64,000 nucleotides of DNA from Nipponacmea schrenckii (GCA_030562195.1 CM060200.1:14818001-14882000), one strand, 5' to 3'. Numbered from the stretch's first letter, positions 42,467-55,374 are shown. The notes: generated from the sequence alone by a model not told the origin. A program made the numbers and translations.

Positions 42467-42830
42467 ACAGTACAGCAACTTTATAACTTATCTTTATCTG
42501 CAGATGGTCGGCAGAACATTTGATGACGAACTGGCGACCGTCTGCAGACGAACTGGCGACGGTCTGCAGACGGTCGCCAGTTCGTCGCCACTTCCAGAAA
42601 AAAAATCCATCGCTTTTCGTTGTCAAGAAGAGCTGATGACTGATGTCATAATTTAATGACCATCACGTCACGATCCTAATCTTCATCTTTTGACGCCAAG
42701 AATCATAATTCTTTCATGAGAGAAATTAACAATGCGCTAGGCCTGCGCCACTACTACTAGGCTAAGCCTATTAATTTGAAATACATTTCATCAGAATTTT
42801 TATTATGTACACATGCATGGAAAAAAATCC
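42466..42830 (-). repeat. Palindrome-rich dispersed repeat, copy 2
   Basis: Inverted relative to 14486-14845, with CTGCAGACGAACTGGCGACGG palindromes at its core. It lies directly at the truncated 5' side of the LINE. Confidence 0.75.
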
Positions 42831-43487
42831 TGAATCCTGGCATTATATAACGTCATAGATTTTGTTTCTCGAGTTCCACGTCATAATAACATCATATTGA
42901 TCAATTCATGATAAATAATAGCAATAGTGTGGAATAGACCAAAAAAAAATACATTAAACAATACCCTATGGCCCATATTACGTTTTTTGAGGTACAGGAT
43001 TGAATTGTCTTCAAGGCCTTCAGAGTCTCTCTCGATGTTTCACATGCATCTTTTTCATACATTGCCTGCCCCAATTTGCACTTCCTCTGCTTCGACTGAT
43101 TTTGATAGACAGCATTTCAACGAAATCCATCTGGGACATTTCAATTTTACAATAGTCAGAATAACCGTAATAAAAACTGTTTAAACCTTCCCAACAGTTG
43201 GTGTCAGTAGTCAGATTGATGACGTCACTTGTATATAATTTAACAAAATTAATAACAATATAAGGAAAAAATGCGAAAGAAAATTGGAAAGCTTCGCGCA
43301 AAAAATATTTTTATGACGCTTGCCAATCACATATATAAATAATGAATTTGATTGGACAAGCTGTTACTAACCAGTGACCTTCGATAGCCGGAATATGGCA
43401 CACGCTCTATTTAGCTGGTATACCGGCTTGTAGGGTTCAAAGGGTTAAACCTAAAATATCTTCTTTTTTCGGTCAGAAGGCCACACT
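42831..43487. other. No gene seen
   Basis: Intronic DNA. The two overlapping opposite-strand short frames at 43020-43300 show no domain. Confidence 0.4.
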
Positions 43488-45093
43488 TTTTTTATACACC
43501 CACATGGAAATGTGGACGTATATTGCCGTCGCCCCTGTCCGTCCGTCCGTCCGTCCGTCGGCCCGTCCACATTTGTTGTATCCACGATAGAGGCTACAGT
43601 TTTTATCCGATCTTAATGAAACTTGGTATAGATGTATATATTGATGATATCTCGGTCAAGTTCGAAAATGGAAATTATCACATGAACTGTTTTTGAGTTA
43701 TCGCCCTTGTCTTAGTAAAAACTCGTCAAATTTGGGTTGTATCCACCATAGAGGCTTCAGTTTTTATCCGATCTTAATGAAACTTGGTATACATGTATGT
43801 ATTGATGATATCTCGGTCAAGATCGAAAATAGAAATAATTGCATGAGCGGTTTTTGAGTCATTGCCCTTGACTTAGTAAAAACGTGTCAAATTTGGGTTG
43901 TATCCACAATAGAGGATACAGTTTTTATCCGATCTTAATGAAACTTGGTATACATGAATATATTGATGATATCTCGGTCAAGTTCGAAAATGGAAATTAT
44001 CGCATGAACGGTTTTTGAGTTATTGCCCTTCACTTAGTAAAAACACGTCAAATTTGGGTTGTATCCACCATAGAGGCTACAGTTTTTATCCGATCTTAAT
44101 GAAACTTGGTATACATGAATATATTGATGATATCTCGGTCAAGTTCGAAAATAGAAATAATTGCATGAGCGGTTTTTGAGTTATTGCCCTTGACTTAATA
44201 AAAACTTGTCAAATTTGGGTTGTATCCACAATAGAGGCTACAGTTTTTATCCTATCTTAATGAAACTTGGTATACATGTATATATTAAGGATATCTCGGT
44301 CAAGTTCGAAAATGGAAATAATCGCATGAGCGGTTTTTGGGTTATTGCCCTTAACTTAGTAAAAACGTGTCAAATTTGGGTTGTATCCACAATAGAGGCT
44401 ACAGTTGTTATCTGATTTTAATGAAACTTGTAATACATGAATATATTGATGATATCTCGGTCAAGTTCGAAAATTGAAATAATCGCATGAGCGGTTTTTG
44501 AGTTATTGCCCTTGACTTAGAAAAATCTTGTCAAAATTTTAGTTTTGATGCAATAAATCCTCCAATTTTCAGAGGATGTTGATGAAACATGGTGTGAGCA
44601 TTGGAATTGATTAGGCCTCAGTCAAGTTTGAATTTGACAGTTTTTCAATGAATTGTTTTAAGTTATTGCCCTTGACTTAGTAAAATTGCGTTAAAATTCT
44701 ATTGTGGTTGCAATAAGAAGCTTTAATTTTCAAAGGATTTTGATGGAACTTGGTGTAAGCATCAGAATTGATAAGACATTAGTCAAGTTTGAATTTCTGA
44801 CTTTTTTTAACAAATGGTTTTTGGGTTATTGCCCTTGACTTAGTAAAATTGCGTCAAAAATATTTTTAGGTGCAAAATAAGCTACAATTTTTTAATAGAT
44901 TTGATGAAACTGGGTATGAGTATTGAAATAGATAAGATGGTGGTCAAGTTCTAATTTGACAATTTTTCATGACTGTTTTTGAGTTTTTGCCCTTAACTTC
45001 AATATTAATTCAGTGAATGTTTTTTGAGTTATTGCTCTATTTATTTTTCAAATTCAATGCTGCCAGTGGGCGTATGTTACCTTGCCTGGCAAG
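43488..45093 (+). mobile_element. Pearl/HINE-like element with six 161-bp monomers
   Basis: 5' end ATACACCCACATGGAAATGTGGACGTATATTG, then GTCCGTCC. About six closely related monomers of roughly 161 bp follow (43565-44525; TTGTATCCAC(A/C)ATAGAGGCTACAG), then more diverged units. 3' end GTGGGCGTAT (45066-45075), the inverse of the 5' ATACGCCCAC, and the hairpin CTTGCC-T-GGCAAG (45081-45093). The layout fits Helentron-associated elements. Confidence 0.75.
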
Positions 45094-45099
45094 CTATCT

Positions 45100-46400
45100 T
45101 TATTTTTTGGATTACGGGCACCCTATCTTTAAATTCACAATCGGCGGACAAAATGAAAATAAAAATAAACTTTCACTTTTCAATTTTTATTTTATTTTCT
45201 GACTTCAAGACACAATTTTTTCTTACGTCGGAAAAAAAAAAACTTGTTCTAGATACGTTTTAATACATGTTAGCTATTTCTCTAACACAATAAAATAATC
45301 ACCCTTCAAAATATCAGTTGAAAGCTGCATTGTTGATTGTTGTGGCGTTGTCCACCTCGGCTCGAGCTCAATCTGTTCTTTTTTTAGAGTGCGGTTGGAG
45401 AACTCTACAGAGAACGTTTTCACAAAATTCATCCGTACCGTTCTCAGAAACATAAACATGGTTATAATATATTTTCTAATTTATGAAAGATATGGAAATA
45501 AAGTACTTGTCCGATGCCGGGTAATGAAATTCAGTTTGCCGGTACAGTTTATGAACAGTGTTATAACTTGTTTGACTGTTTGTTTGGAATTTGCAGGGGA
45601 GTTTGATGCCTTTGTTTCGTTTCCATTGAAATCATATTAAAGGTGTCACCCCAGAAGTAAAAATCGAATGCAACCACCTCGCAGATTCTCATAAATATGT
45701 ACTGCTTGAACACTTCTGACAGTTCAGAGATTATTATTAACAATGATCAGCGATCATTCAACTAACGGAAAGATCAGAGATTACCGATTAATTAATCAGC
45801 ACTGATATATTGCTTCCGAATTTTATTGTTTCGACCAGTTCTCTCATGGAATGGTGTCGACGAGTTGAAATCTTTCGACAAGTTGTCCGATAAAATTGTG
45901 TCGACTAGTTGACATTCGACGAATTGACTGGTATTCCTCATTACGTCAGGACAACTGGTGAACGCTGAATGTCGCACCAGATGAATAAGTCCTATTAATT
46001 TTGGAATATTGCACTCCCTCTTTTATTTCTAAAATATTTTTGATAAAAAACAATCGTTCAGCTGAATATACCCGTCGAAACAATTTTTTTACTTTGTTGA
46101 AAGTGAAAGTAGGCCTAAAGATTGTTCGACTTCGAAGGTCGGGTGGTCCGCTGTCCGAGTCATGTATTCTGTCGAGATAAGTCAGTCAGTTGCAAGGTAA
46201 ACAAAAGTCGTGAATTTCATTGTCCAACAATTGATAAAGTATTGCCTTCTGAGGCTAAATCCTTGACTGAGATTAAACTTTATTTTAAATTCTCTAGAAG
46301 TTGAAATATTCGAATGATCGGAGACAATACAATTTTATTTTTATTTCGATTTTCAACTTGTCATCGGCGGGCCCGTAATCCAAAGAAAAAAAAAAGTGTG
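45100..46400. repeat. Possible insertion with inverted ends
   Basis: TTTGGATTACGGGC near 45108 is the inverse of GCCCGTAATCCAAA near 46374. Further in, AATCGGCGG / ATCGGCGGG and AAAATAAAAATAAA words are also inverted. The interior has no clear gene but includes a run of CGAC-AGTTG words at 45830-45930. Confidence 0.45.
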
Positions 46401-46488
46401 GCCTAAGCGTGTATCTTTAGATTTACACTATAGTAGTGTAAGATGTTATCTCATTCTTTGCCCTAAAATAATTCCTTTTCATTGACAG

Positions 46489-46658
46489 CAATTTTAGGAA
46501 GATACCCAGCAGTTGAATATGAAGGTTATCCTCTACCAGAATCGGTACCAATGTTTTGTTTACCAATGGGAGCTACTGTAGAATGCTGGTCAGCTAAAGC
46601 ACAACATCCATTACCTGTTTTTTCAACTTTTGTGTTAACTGATGCTGAAGGTGACAGG
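46489..46658 (+). CDS. DENND4: DENND4 (Crag-like) exon: start of uDENN
   Basis: A 170-bp exon between acceptor TTGACAG and donor GTATGT. It begins with two bases of a codon, matching the one base left by 27602, and ends on a codon boundary. It encodes [33 protein letters not shown] and [16 protein letters not shown]. The F-C-L-P-M-G-A-T-(I/V)-E-C-W block is a hallmark of the DENND4 uDENN domain, the N-terminal lobe of the Rab exchange module. Confidence 0.93.
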
Positions 46659-47868
46659 GTATGTTTGTATATATGGTTTACTGGCCTAACTTTTTTAAGT
46701 CTTCAAAAGAATGAATAATTAATATATTTTACACATTTAAACATAAAATATATAATATGGCCTTTGAACTCCCCAAAACGTATTGGACTTACATTTAGTT
46801 TTTCTATAAAATTTTCACTTGTACCCATGTATTGTACTTTTCTGTACCAGTATCCTACTATTTGAGTCAATATGAACCACTTAATCATTTGTGTTTTCTA
46901 TTTTATGATACGCTCACAAATCTTTGGGCATATGTTGTAATTGCCTTGTGGGTTTGTCAGTCCGTTCACAGTGGCTTGTGCTCACCCTACAGACTATAAT
47001 TCTTGTTAGATTCTTATAGTTTTTATTTCGTGGGTCAATGTAATTATGAAGAAGTTTTTTTTTTGAAAATATGGTGTCCAATCTGATGTTTTACTCTTAA
47101 TAGTTATTCTGTGCTAATTGGATAATTTTTCATAGCAAAAATTTGGAAGGAAAAGGCCTTACATTAAACCTGTTTTTTTTTTGTTTTTTTTGTGTTGCAA
47201 TCGATACTTGTTTTTTGTGTAAACGTCCCTTCAAAAAACTGAAATAGACAGAGCAATTTTGTTTTGACCCAACATATCTAAATGGGCTGGAATAAAAAAT
47301 GATCCAAATTTTTGCTAGACTGCAAAAGAGCAGTTGCATAATGTGCAAAAATCTGTAGAGCTTTTTTATGGGCTGATTTAATTTAGATTATTTTGGCATT
47401 AATTTTTTTTGTGTAAGGCCTCCAGCAAAAACAGACGCTCAGTGCTGTTCACAGCTCTAGTCTTGAATTTGCTTTTGACACGTAATTTTTTGTACTTTGG
47501 TTTGTTTTAAACCAATTTTCATAGAATTTGGTATCTCATGAATTTGATCGTAGTGGCGAGTGTCATATGCAAAGCTGACTGAGATTACTCTCGAAACACT
47601 TGATGGTATTTCTCTTTGTACCTATTAGTACAACCATTTCTACCAATTTTGCCTCATTTGTCGATCCTTTTATTTGAACATGCTCTATTTGTGTACGTAT
47701 GCAAATAAGGAGCAAATATGCACTAGTTAAAAAAAATGAATATTGTAAAAAGTATTCAAATTAACTATTAACAGATAAATAAATTTCGTTTTATCATAAA
47801 ATCATTCTTCATTTTATTTTGTTCTCTAGTTTTAGTCTATTTTGTTTGCTCTTTTCTGCTCTTTTCAG
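46659..47868 (+). other. DENND4 intron
   Basis: Non-coding. Holds the third Helitron-like end (47171-47460) and a common repeat at 47530-47640 (AAACACTTGATGGTATTTCTC). Confidence 0.8.
47171..47460 (+). mobile_element. Short Helitron-like copy
   Basis: T-rich left side, then ATGGGCTGGAATAAAAAATGA and GTTGCATAATGTGCAAA, as in 6845-6925. Right end GCTG-TTCA-CAGC followed by TCTAG and T. It looks like an internally deleted version of the polB insertion. Confidence 0.6.
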
Positions 47869-48113
47869 ATTTTTGGTGCAGCAGTGACATTCTATGAAGA
47901 ATATTCAGAGGACAGACTCAGTGATCTACAAATGAGACATTTAGGCTTAAAAAATAAACATATTCGTGAGCAATACCGTATATTAAAAACTGTTCATTCT
48001 AATAAAAGTATCTGTTTGTTGTCTCATTATCCATTTTTTGATGCCTTTAAGAAGTTCTTATCCTGCCTTTATAAGATCTGTATAACAGGTCCACATGATG
48101 TGCCTATAGAAAG
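47869..48113 (+). CDS. DENND4: DENND4 (Crag-like) exon: uDENN core
   Basis: A 245-bp exon, acceptor CTTTTCAG, donor GTAAGT. It starts in phase 0 and ends with two bases of a codon. It encodes IFGAAVTFYEEYSEDRL, NKSICLLSHYPFFDAFKKFL and ICITGPHDVPIER. The I-C-L-L-S-H-x-P-F-F block is strongly conserved in DENND4 and other DENN proteins. It contributes to the Rab-binding surface of the exchange domain. Confidence 0.93.
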
Positions 48114-48235
48114 GTAAGTAAAAAGGTACATTTATATTAAAAATATCTCAAAGTCTATATCCACTGTTCTTTTTTTAACAAAATGGTCTATATCCACTGT
48201 TCTTTTTTCAACAAAAAGGTCTATATCCACTATTT

Positions 48236-49263
48236 TTATATGCCCACATTATAATGTGGTCGTATATAGTCGTCATCCCTGTCCGTCCGTAAATACCCTC
48301 AACCGTACAATGAAATAGGTTTAAATTTCTGATTTTCTATCAAAAAATAATATAATAGGCGATAAATTTAATGCTTTTTATACGCCCACATTATAATGTG
48401 TAAATATTCAATAAATACAATTTGCTATAGAAAAACTAAATAGTCCTAAAGTCCAACATGTTTCAAGAGCTCTTGCTGTGATCATTTATATTGATCAGAT
48501 CTCGGACATGTTCTCAATTGGCAATATTTAGATGAATGGTTTTTGAGTTACTGCACTTGACTTAGTCAAAACGCGTCAAAATTAGCTTGTGAATGCAAAA
48601 GAGACTACAGTTTTCAATGGATTTGATTGCAACTTGCTGTGATCATTTATATTGAACAAGTTTGAAATTGGCTTGTAAACGATTTTTAGATAAACGTTTT
48701 TTGAGTTATTGCCCTTGACTTAGTCAAAACGCGTTAAAATTGGCTTGTAAACCCTTTCAAGACTACAGTTTTTGCCGTCGCTCCTGTCCGTCCGTCCGTC
48801 CGTCGGTCCGTCCACATTTGTTGTATCCACGATAGAGGCTACAGTTTTTATCCGATCTTAATGAAACTTGGTATACATGTATATAATGATGATATCTTGG
48901 AAATTTCGAAAATGGAAATTATCGCATGAACTGTTTTTGAGTTATTGCACTTGACTTAGTAAAAACGTGTCAAATTTGGTTTGTATCCACATTAGAGGCT
49001 ACAGTTTTTATCCGATCTTAATGAAACTAGGTAAACATGTATATATTGATGATATCTCAGTCAAGTTCTAAAATGGAAATTATCGCATGAATGGTTTTTG
49101 AGTTATTGCCCTTGACTTAGTAAAATTGCGTCAAAAATATTTGTGGGTGCAAATTTTATTTATATACTTGAATATTAATTCAGTGAATGTTTTTTGAGTT
49201 ATTGCTCTATTTATTTTTCAAATTCAATGCTGCCAGTGGGCGTATGTTACCTTGCCTGGCAAG
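48236..49263 (+). mobile_element. Pearl/HINE-like element
   Basis: 5' hairpin ATATGCCCACATTATAATGTGGTCGTATA. A second head fragment follows at 48376, and a third GTCCGTCCGTCC block at 48786 starts two monomers of the 161-bp type. 3' end GTGGGCGTAT (49236-49245) and CTTGCCTGGCAAG (49251-49263). At least two elements seem nested. Confidence 0.65.
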
Positions 49264-50760
49264 CTATCTTCATTGATTTGAATGAAACTTGCTGTGATTA
49301 TATATTGATGAGATCTTGGACTAATTCGTAGTAGGCGATTTTTCGATGACTTGTGAACACCATAGAGACAACATTTTTCATCTGATTTGAAATGAAATTT
49401 GGTGTGATCACTGAAGTTGATGAGATGAGCTATTTTTTCAATGAACAGTTTTTGAGTTATTGACTTAGTCAAAATTGGCTTGTGAATGCGATAGAGATCA
49501 CAATTTCCATTGGATTTGAATGAAATTTAAGTGTTATCATTTATATGGATGAGATCTTGGACGAGTTTGGACGACAATTTTTTGGTGAACGTATTTGAGT
49601 TATTGCCCTTGACTTAGTCAAAATGTGTCAAAACAGACTTGTTAGAGACATCGATTTGAATGAAATTTGGTGTGATTATTGAAGTTGATGAGAACTTGGT
49701 CAAGTTAAAAATTGACGATTTTTCGATAAACTGTTTTTGAGTTATTGCACTTGAATTAGTCAAAACGCAGCGAAAACTGGCTTGTGATTCCGATAGATAA
49801 TACAATCAGATTTTTATTGATGAGATCTTGAACAAGTTCAATATTGACTATTTTTCGAAGAACTATATTTGAGTTATTGCCCTTAACTTAGTCCAAACAT
49901 ATGAAAATTAGCTAGTAAATGCAATAGATCGAGACTGGGTTTCATCTGATTTGAATTGAATTTATATTGATGAGAACTTGGATTAGACCTAAATAATGTT
50001 AGAGTTTCTGCCTGCGTTAAAACAGAAAACATATTTTAAAGTGGGCGTGTCTTGCTAGGCAACCACTTGTTAATGAATTGATTTTGAGTTATTGCTCTTG
50101 ACTAAGTAAAAGTATGTTAAAATTTGTTTGTGAACGCTGTAAGAGACTACTGTTATTATCTGATTTTAATGAAATTTTGTTTGATCATCTAAAACTAAAA
50201 AAACTTTTTCAATTTAACATATGACGATTATTTCATTAGAGCTTTTGAGTTATTGCCCTTGAAAACAGAAAAAAGGATACCATAGTTTTCATCTGATTTG
50301 GATGAAGTTTAAATATCTTGGACTGATTAGATAAAAATAAATAAAAAAATATTAAGTATGAGTTTTTGCCCTCAACACTCTGGATAGTGAAATTCTTGGT
50401 TGGTTTGAGTATTTGTAATCACCCAAGGATAAAACCTTTTGAAAATCAGATAAATCAAAAAATATTTAATGAGTTATTGCCCTTGTTATTTAAAAAGTAT
50501 CGAATTTTGAGCTTGTTAACATTCTAGAAACTAGAAAGCACATTTCTTCATGGTTTTTGACGAAACTTGGTGTGAATGTTTATAATCACCCGAAGATGAA
50601 CCCTATTGAAAATCAGAAAAATCAAAAAGTATATTTAATATGAGTTTTTGGCCTTGCTTGTTTAAACTCTAGAAGACACAAGTCTTGGCGGATTTTGATG
50701 AAATGTAGTGTGATTTTTTCCAATTCAAAGAAGTGTATGACTAAAGGTTGAATACTTTTA
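49264..50760 (+). repeat. Diverged pearl/HINE-like monomers
   Basis: Units with GAGTTATTGCCCTTGACTTAGTC and ATTGATGAGATCTTGGAC. A variant 3' end GTGGGCGTGTCTTGCTAGGCAA occurs at 50042. Confidence 0.6.
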
Positions 50761-51399
50761 TTAAATGTTTGTATTCAAAATCAAAGCTGATAGTGAGCCT
50801 ATTTTAACTTGCCTGCTGAAAAGCTATTTATTATTTGATGACAGAAGTACAAAAACAGGATATGACATCAAAATTTTGGAAATATATTTTCTTTAGAATT
50901 CAATGTTTAATTTTATTGCTGTTGCAATAGAAGCAACAATTGTAAATGGATTTTGTGGAAACTTGGTGTGAGCATTTGAAATAATAATATGGCAGTTAAG
51001 TTCGAATTTGACGATTTTTCCCTGAACAGTTTTTAAAAAAATAAAAATTTGTGCCGATTTCAACAAAATCATAAATAAAAACTTTTAAAAAAGCCCTATT
51101 GAAACCCCCCCAAAAATCAGAGAATGTTTATGATGGAGACAACACTTGGTGAGATTGTTATTATTGCTCAAGGATGCATTCTATTGAATAAAAAAGGTTA
51201 AATTTGACAAAACTAGGTAATATTTTAATTTACTGTATCTGGTTTCATTAAACACCAAATATGCAAATTATAATTACATAAGTAAAATAAATATAAACAC
51301 TAGAACCTTGTTAAGTGGGGACGTTTCTATTGTATATAGAATGGAACATTTTTGCAAACCAGAAATGCCACAGTGCAAAAAAATTGCATAAAGGCTTAA

Positions 51400-52760
51400 T
51401 TGTCGACCGATTTTTCTTGTGCTTTCATTTTTAGAATCTACATATAATATCTAATAGGTTAGCAATTAAATAATTTCAAATTCCGAAAATTCATAGCGCC
51501 CAAATCTCAAATTTTTTAATGTTTTTTTTATTTCTGTCCGAGTTTAAATTTTTTGGTGCAAAGAGATACTATAAATCTGATAAAGATGGCATTGTCAAAT
51601 ATTTTGTACTACTTCCGGTATACGTGCGAAAAAGGGTTCAAACTTCAGATGTCTATTTTTGGTCTACTTTCAGTTTAATTGTCATAGGTCCGTGACACCT
51701 GCGCTGAACAATATCTTTTGAAAAAACTGGCTGATTTAAAAAAAAATCCATATCAGAAGTAATACTTGTTTTTGTAAAACTTAAAATTTTGGCCTCAGGA
51801 TTAAGACATTTTTGCGTGGTGATAGCATTTTTTGTAGCTTCAGTCGATTGCAGCAAAAAAAACCAAAAAACTTTGGCATTTTGATTTTGCCCTTTCGCAA
51901 GGTCATTGACCTTGGCTATCATTTGATACTTTGACATTTGACCTCTTAGATTTACTTTGTACTGCTCCAGCATGTGAGCTAATGAGCCTAGAGGGTTATT
52001 TTTTCAGATTCCTAATGTGCTTCTAGTGCTCTTTTTAACTATATATAACAAAAATTTTTTTAATGAAAATGTAATATTTGCACTATTAACATTAAAGTGC
52101 ATTTTTCCAATATTTTCACTTTTTTAAAACCTCTGTATGCATATCTCGTGATCTATTAGATGCACAAGCTTGTACCGTGGATATAAATTTTGAATGTGAT
52201 TAGATTCACGAAAAAAAAAAATTTGATTTACCATTCATATGTGTCAGCGAATAACGTTTGTAGGTAATGAAGTATTAAAGTACCTTGCAAACAGATATCT
52301 CATTGCTTTGGCCAGTTTATCCTAGAAAACAGGATGTTTCAGCCTTATATGGGTTTTAGGATTTCTACAATTTTGAATTTTGGATTTTTCATTGAATAAT
52401 CAAACACTGAATGTTCATTACCATTTTATACTTTGAATTCACTTATTACATGGTGGCTTTAAAACATAAAATCAACATAAAAACCCTTTTTAAAAACTAT
52501 ATTTTCAAATTTTTACCTTGACCTTTGTTGATCTTGACCTTTTCGGGATCATAGGACATTGACTTTGGCTATTTATTTATATTTTCACATTTGATGTTCA
52601 ATGTCTGTTCTGTCCTGTACATGTGAAATATTTGATCTCGCGACCTGGTTTGTTTACCTTCCCATTAACAAGGTCATTGACCTTGCTATCTGCTGATATC
52701 ATCATTTGTGATGTCTGACATCTACTTCCAGTTTCACATCCTCCCAAAGACACAACATGT
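51400..52760. repeat. Dispersed repeat rich in CTTGACCTT words
   Basis: Related, partly in inverted orientation, to 58060-59560: CATATCTCGTGATCTATTAGATG..., AGCTTGTACCGTG and CAAGGTCATTGACCTTGGCTA. Non-coding. Confidence 0.55.
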
Positions 52761-52928
52761 AACTTTAGACTGTTCTGGCATATGATCTAATTAATGTAGT
52801 TTTTTACAAGTGGCTCTAGTTCTAATTATATTGTTTAGATGAAGGCTGTACATTTGTTATAGATTTATCTTAAATTGCTTTAGAAGTGTGAATGATTTCT
52901 GCAAAAAAAAGTTCTTATTCTCTTTCAG

Positions 52929-53051
52929 GCACATTTCCCATTTTATGTATGATGTACCATACCCTTCCCCTCAAAGACCGAGAATATTAGTACAGTTAAA
53001 AGATGATTCAATATCATTTTGTATGCCTGAAGATTCTCCTCTTCCACAAAG
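52929..53051 (+). CDS. DENND4: DENND4 (Crag-like) exon: uDENN end / linker
   Basis: A 123-bp exon, acceptor CTCTTTCAG, donor GTAAGT. The first base completes the Arg codon begun at 48112-48113; two bases are left over. It encodes [35 protein letters not shown] and SPLPQ, matching the H-I-S-H-F-M...[14 protein letters not shown] block of DENND4 before the central DENN domain. The next exon was not found in the remaining 10.9 kb. Confidence 0.92.
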
Positions 53052-53867
53052 GTAAGTAACTTTTCTTTTTGCTTGAGTTTTGCATACATGTGTTCAGGCC
53101 TGGAAAAATATATGAATTTGATCAAAACTCACAAATTCATAAATTTTGAAAACATGCTAGGTTGATCTCAGACATCTAAATTAAATAGTTTATACTGACA
53201 GTGTTACTTTTTCTAAAGGTGTACTTCATGAATTCTAAAAAATCCACATAATGGAAGGAAAAGTAATTTCTTGATGCAGACTTGCCACTTCCATTTTGAC
53301 ATAGTAAGCCTGCTGTTCAACTTTTATGAACCAAAGTTGGAGATATTGTTAAATATAGATACAAAATAATCTACCAATAATCCAACAAAATTCTGAAAGG
53401 ATGTCTATGTCATTCATAGATCTAATAGAATTGAATATTAATATTTAAGATTGTGAAGACTTCATAATTTCAATTTTGGTTAAAGTAAAAGTAAAACTTA
53501 AAATTTAACATAAATGGGAGCACAAAATACTAAAAAGTGTTATGAAGGGTTTGCAATCGAGTCTGAAATCTAAGACCTGGGTACCTGGTCATTTTCTTCG
53601 GACTCAGACATGGAAGAGAGTCTAGAGCTGGTTCCAAATTAGAATTTCGTTGTAGTTTTTTTTCACTAATTTTTTCTTTCATGTCTACTATATACTATTA
53701 AGTCATTTACTCAAGTCACTAGCACGTGTAAGTTGTGTTCACCACACAAATATTCTAATTTTCCTTAGAAACCAAACAACAAGTAGTGCTGCACCTGAGA
53801 GAATTGTCAGTGATGCAGGTTGGAGGGACTGACATGGAAAAAGCATCTAGTCATTCGGATGGGACAA
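53052..53867 (+). other. DENND4 intron, no repeat recognised
   Basis: AT-rich DNA with no open frame of interest. It presumably continues as intron toward exons outside the window. Confidence 0.5.
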
Positions 53868-54057
53868 TAAACTGTGGCCCCGTGTGCTACAGGCTGTACA
53901 CGTTAAAGATCCCTCGACAGTTGGAATCGGAAAAAATTGTAGGCTTATGCCACTGTCATGACAAAATTTCCCTCATTGCACACTGCATGGCATTGACGTC
54001 TTCATTAGCCCATAAGGTGCAGAAGAGTGGGACGTAAAACTCCATTCATTTCATTTT
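53868..54057 (+). repeat. SINE-like dispersed repeat, copy 2
   Basis: Same ordered words as 36720-36912, ending AAACTCCATTCATTTCATTTTTA and followed directly by a pearl/HINE head (ATACGCCCACATG at 54060). Confidence 0.65.
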
Positions 54058-54279
54058 TATACGCCCACATGAATGACTTAGTCTCTGACTAATTATAGAA
54101 ATTTTGTGTTCAACAATTCATTTTCCTCCTCATTCATCCCAAGAACTTTAATATTTAATTTTCGGGAATATTGTTGGACATTACTATAGCTTCGTTCACT
54201 GTGGATGATGTGATCTTAAGTTCATTTTGGGTATCAATTAGTTGTTCCATGAGAGATATCTTTTTGCTTTCTAATTATT

Positions 54280-54480
54280 ATAATAATAAACTCTTTATTT
54301 TAACATGGGTCAGAATTAGGCCCAATACACAAGGACATGGTCCTGTCTCACATTCAGCCCATTGGGCAAAACATTGGGGGAAAAAAAAAAGAAAATCGAA
54401 AATGCATAATATCTCAATATACAATTTGTCTAAAAATACTAAAAATATACAAGTACATGTGCATCAAATGGATTATAAAA
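54280..54480 (+). repeat. Dispersed repeat shared with 60908-61090
   Basis: AATAATAAACTCTTTATTTTAACATGGGTCAGAATTAGG... to CAAGTACATGTGCATCAAATGGA, present in both places with high similarity and an A-rich centre. Possibly a LINE or SINE 3' end. Confidence 0.7.
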
Positions 54481-55369
54481 TAGACATAATATATAGTTCC
54501 CGCAGCCATGCACATTGAAACGCCGTACACCTTCTACAGCAATGCATCAAAATCAGATATCAAAATACATATAATATACATTCGAGAAAAAAAAAAAAAT
54601 GCCAAAGAGTCAGTGCATGTGCTGTGAGCGGGCTACCGCTATTGCTCAGTGCTATATTAACAGTTTCTATTTTCGATTCCAATGAATCAAATTTTTATCA
54701 GTTATTGATATTATTGTATATAAAGTTTTTTTTACGACTATTATCTTCCGATTTCATCAGTACCAACATGACAAAAACATGACAAAAATGAGGGCCCTCA
54801 CCATTCTTGACAATGATAGCTTGCCAGTCATTGAGAATTCTTCTTTTTTTTAAAAGTATGTTTAATTAAATGTCACTGGCAGGTTATTTACTATTGTAAT
54901 TTCACTATTTCTTGCAAAAAATGTGAGTTTTTATATGATTTTTATCGTTTAATTGCTTTCTACTAGGATATGAAACAGTTACTATTTATAGACAAATTGG
55001 AACGACCATGAGAAACATTTTTACCGTCGTTTTTCACAGTATTGGTGTCGTTCAAAACACTTCATTCTTCTCGTGGTCAACCGGAAGTACAACATGGATG
55101 AAACTTATCTTAAAATCGGCATTTGTAACTTCGTAAAAAATATTAAATTACTGTAGATGTTTAATGAATAGAATGTTTTGTTATTGTGATGTGATGTATG
55201 ACAGTATATTCAGAAAGTTTAAGTCCCATGATGAATATAACTAAACATTCATGGCATTGAAATACATTTTACAGTTGGATACTAGTTGAATAGTACCTAG
55301 TGAAGCAGTTTTGACATAAACAAAACATCGTTTGAATATGTCCATGTCCGGCTGGGAAAAAAATAAATC
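54481..55369. other. No gene seen
   Basis: AT-rich sequence; nothing recognised. Confidence 0.45.
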
Positions 55370-55374
55370 AACAG

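Larger units (their letters stand above)
27603..46488 (+). other. 18.9-kb DENND4 intron packed with mobile elements
   Basis: Bounded by donor GTAAGT at 27603 and acceptor CATTGACAG ending at 46488. Nested and adjacent repeats occupy most of it: Helitron-like, Penelope-like, LINE, LTR-gag and pearl/HINE-like copies, on both strands. Confidence 0.8.
48114..52928 (+). other. DENND4 intron with pearl/HINE-like and other repeats
   Basis: Bounded by GTAAGT at 48114 and CTCTTTCAG ending at 52928. No exon is seen inside. 50760-51330 is unclassified. Confidence 0.8.

Noticed and set aside
43565..44525. Regular ~161-bp spaced repeats as a CRISPR-like array
   Set aside because: The units are contiguous monomers without spacers, and the context is eukaryotic with introns.
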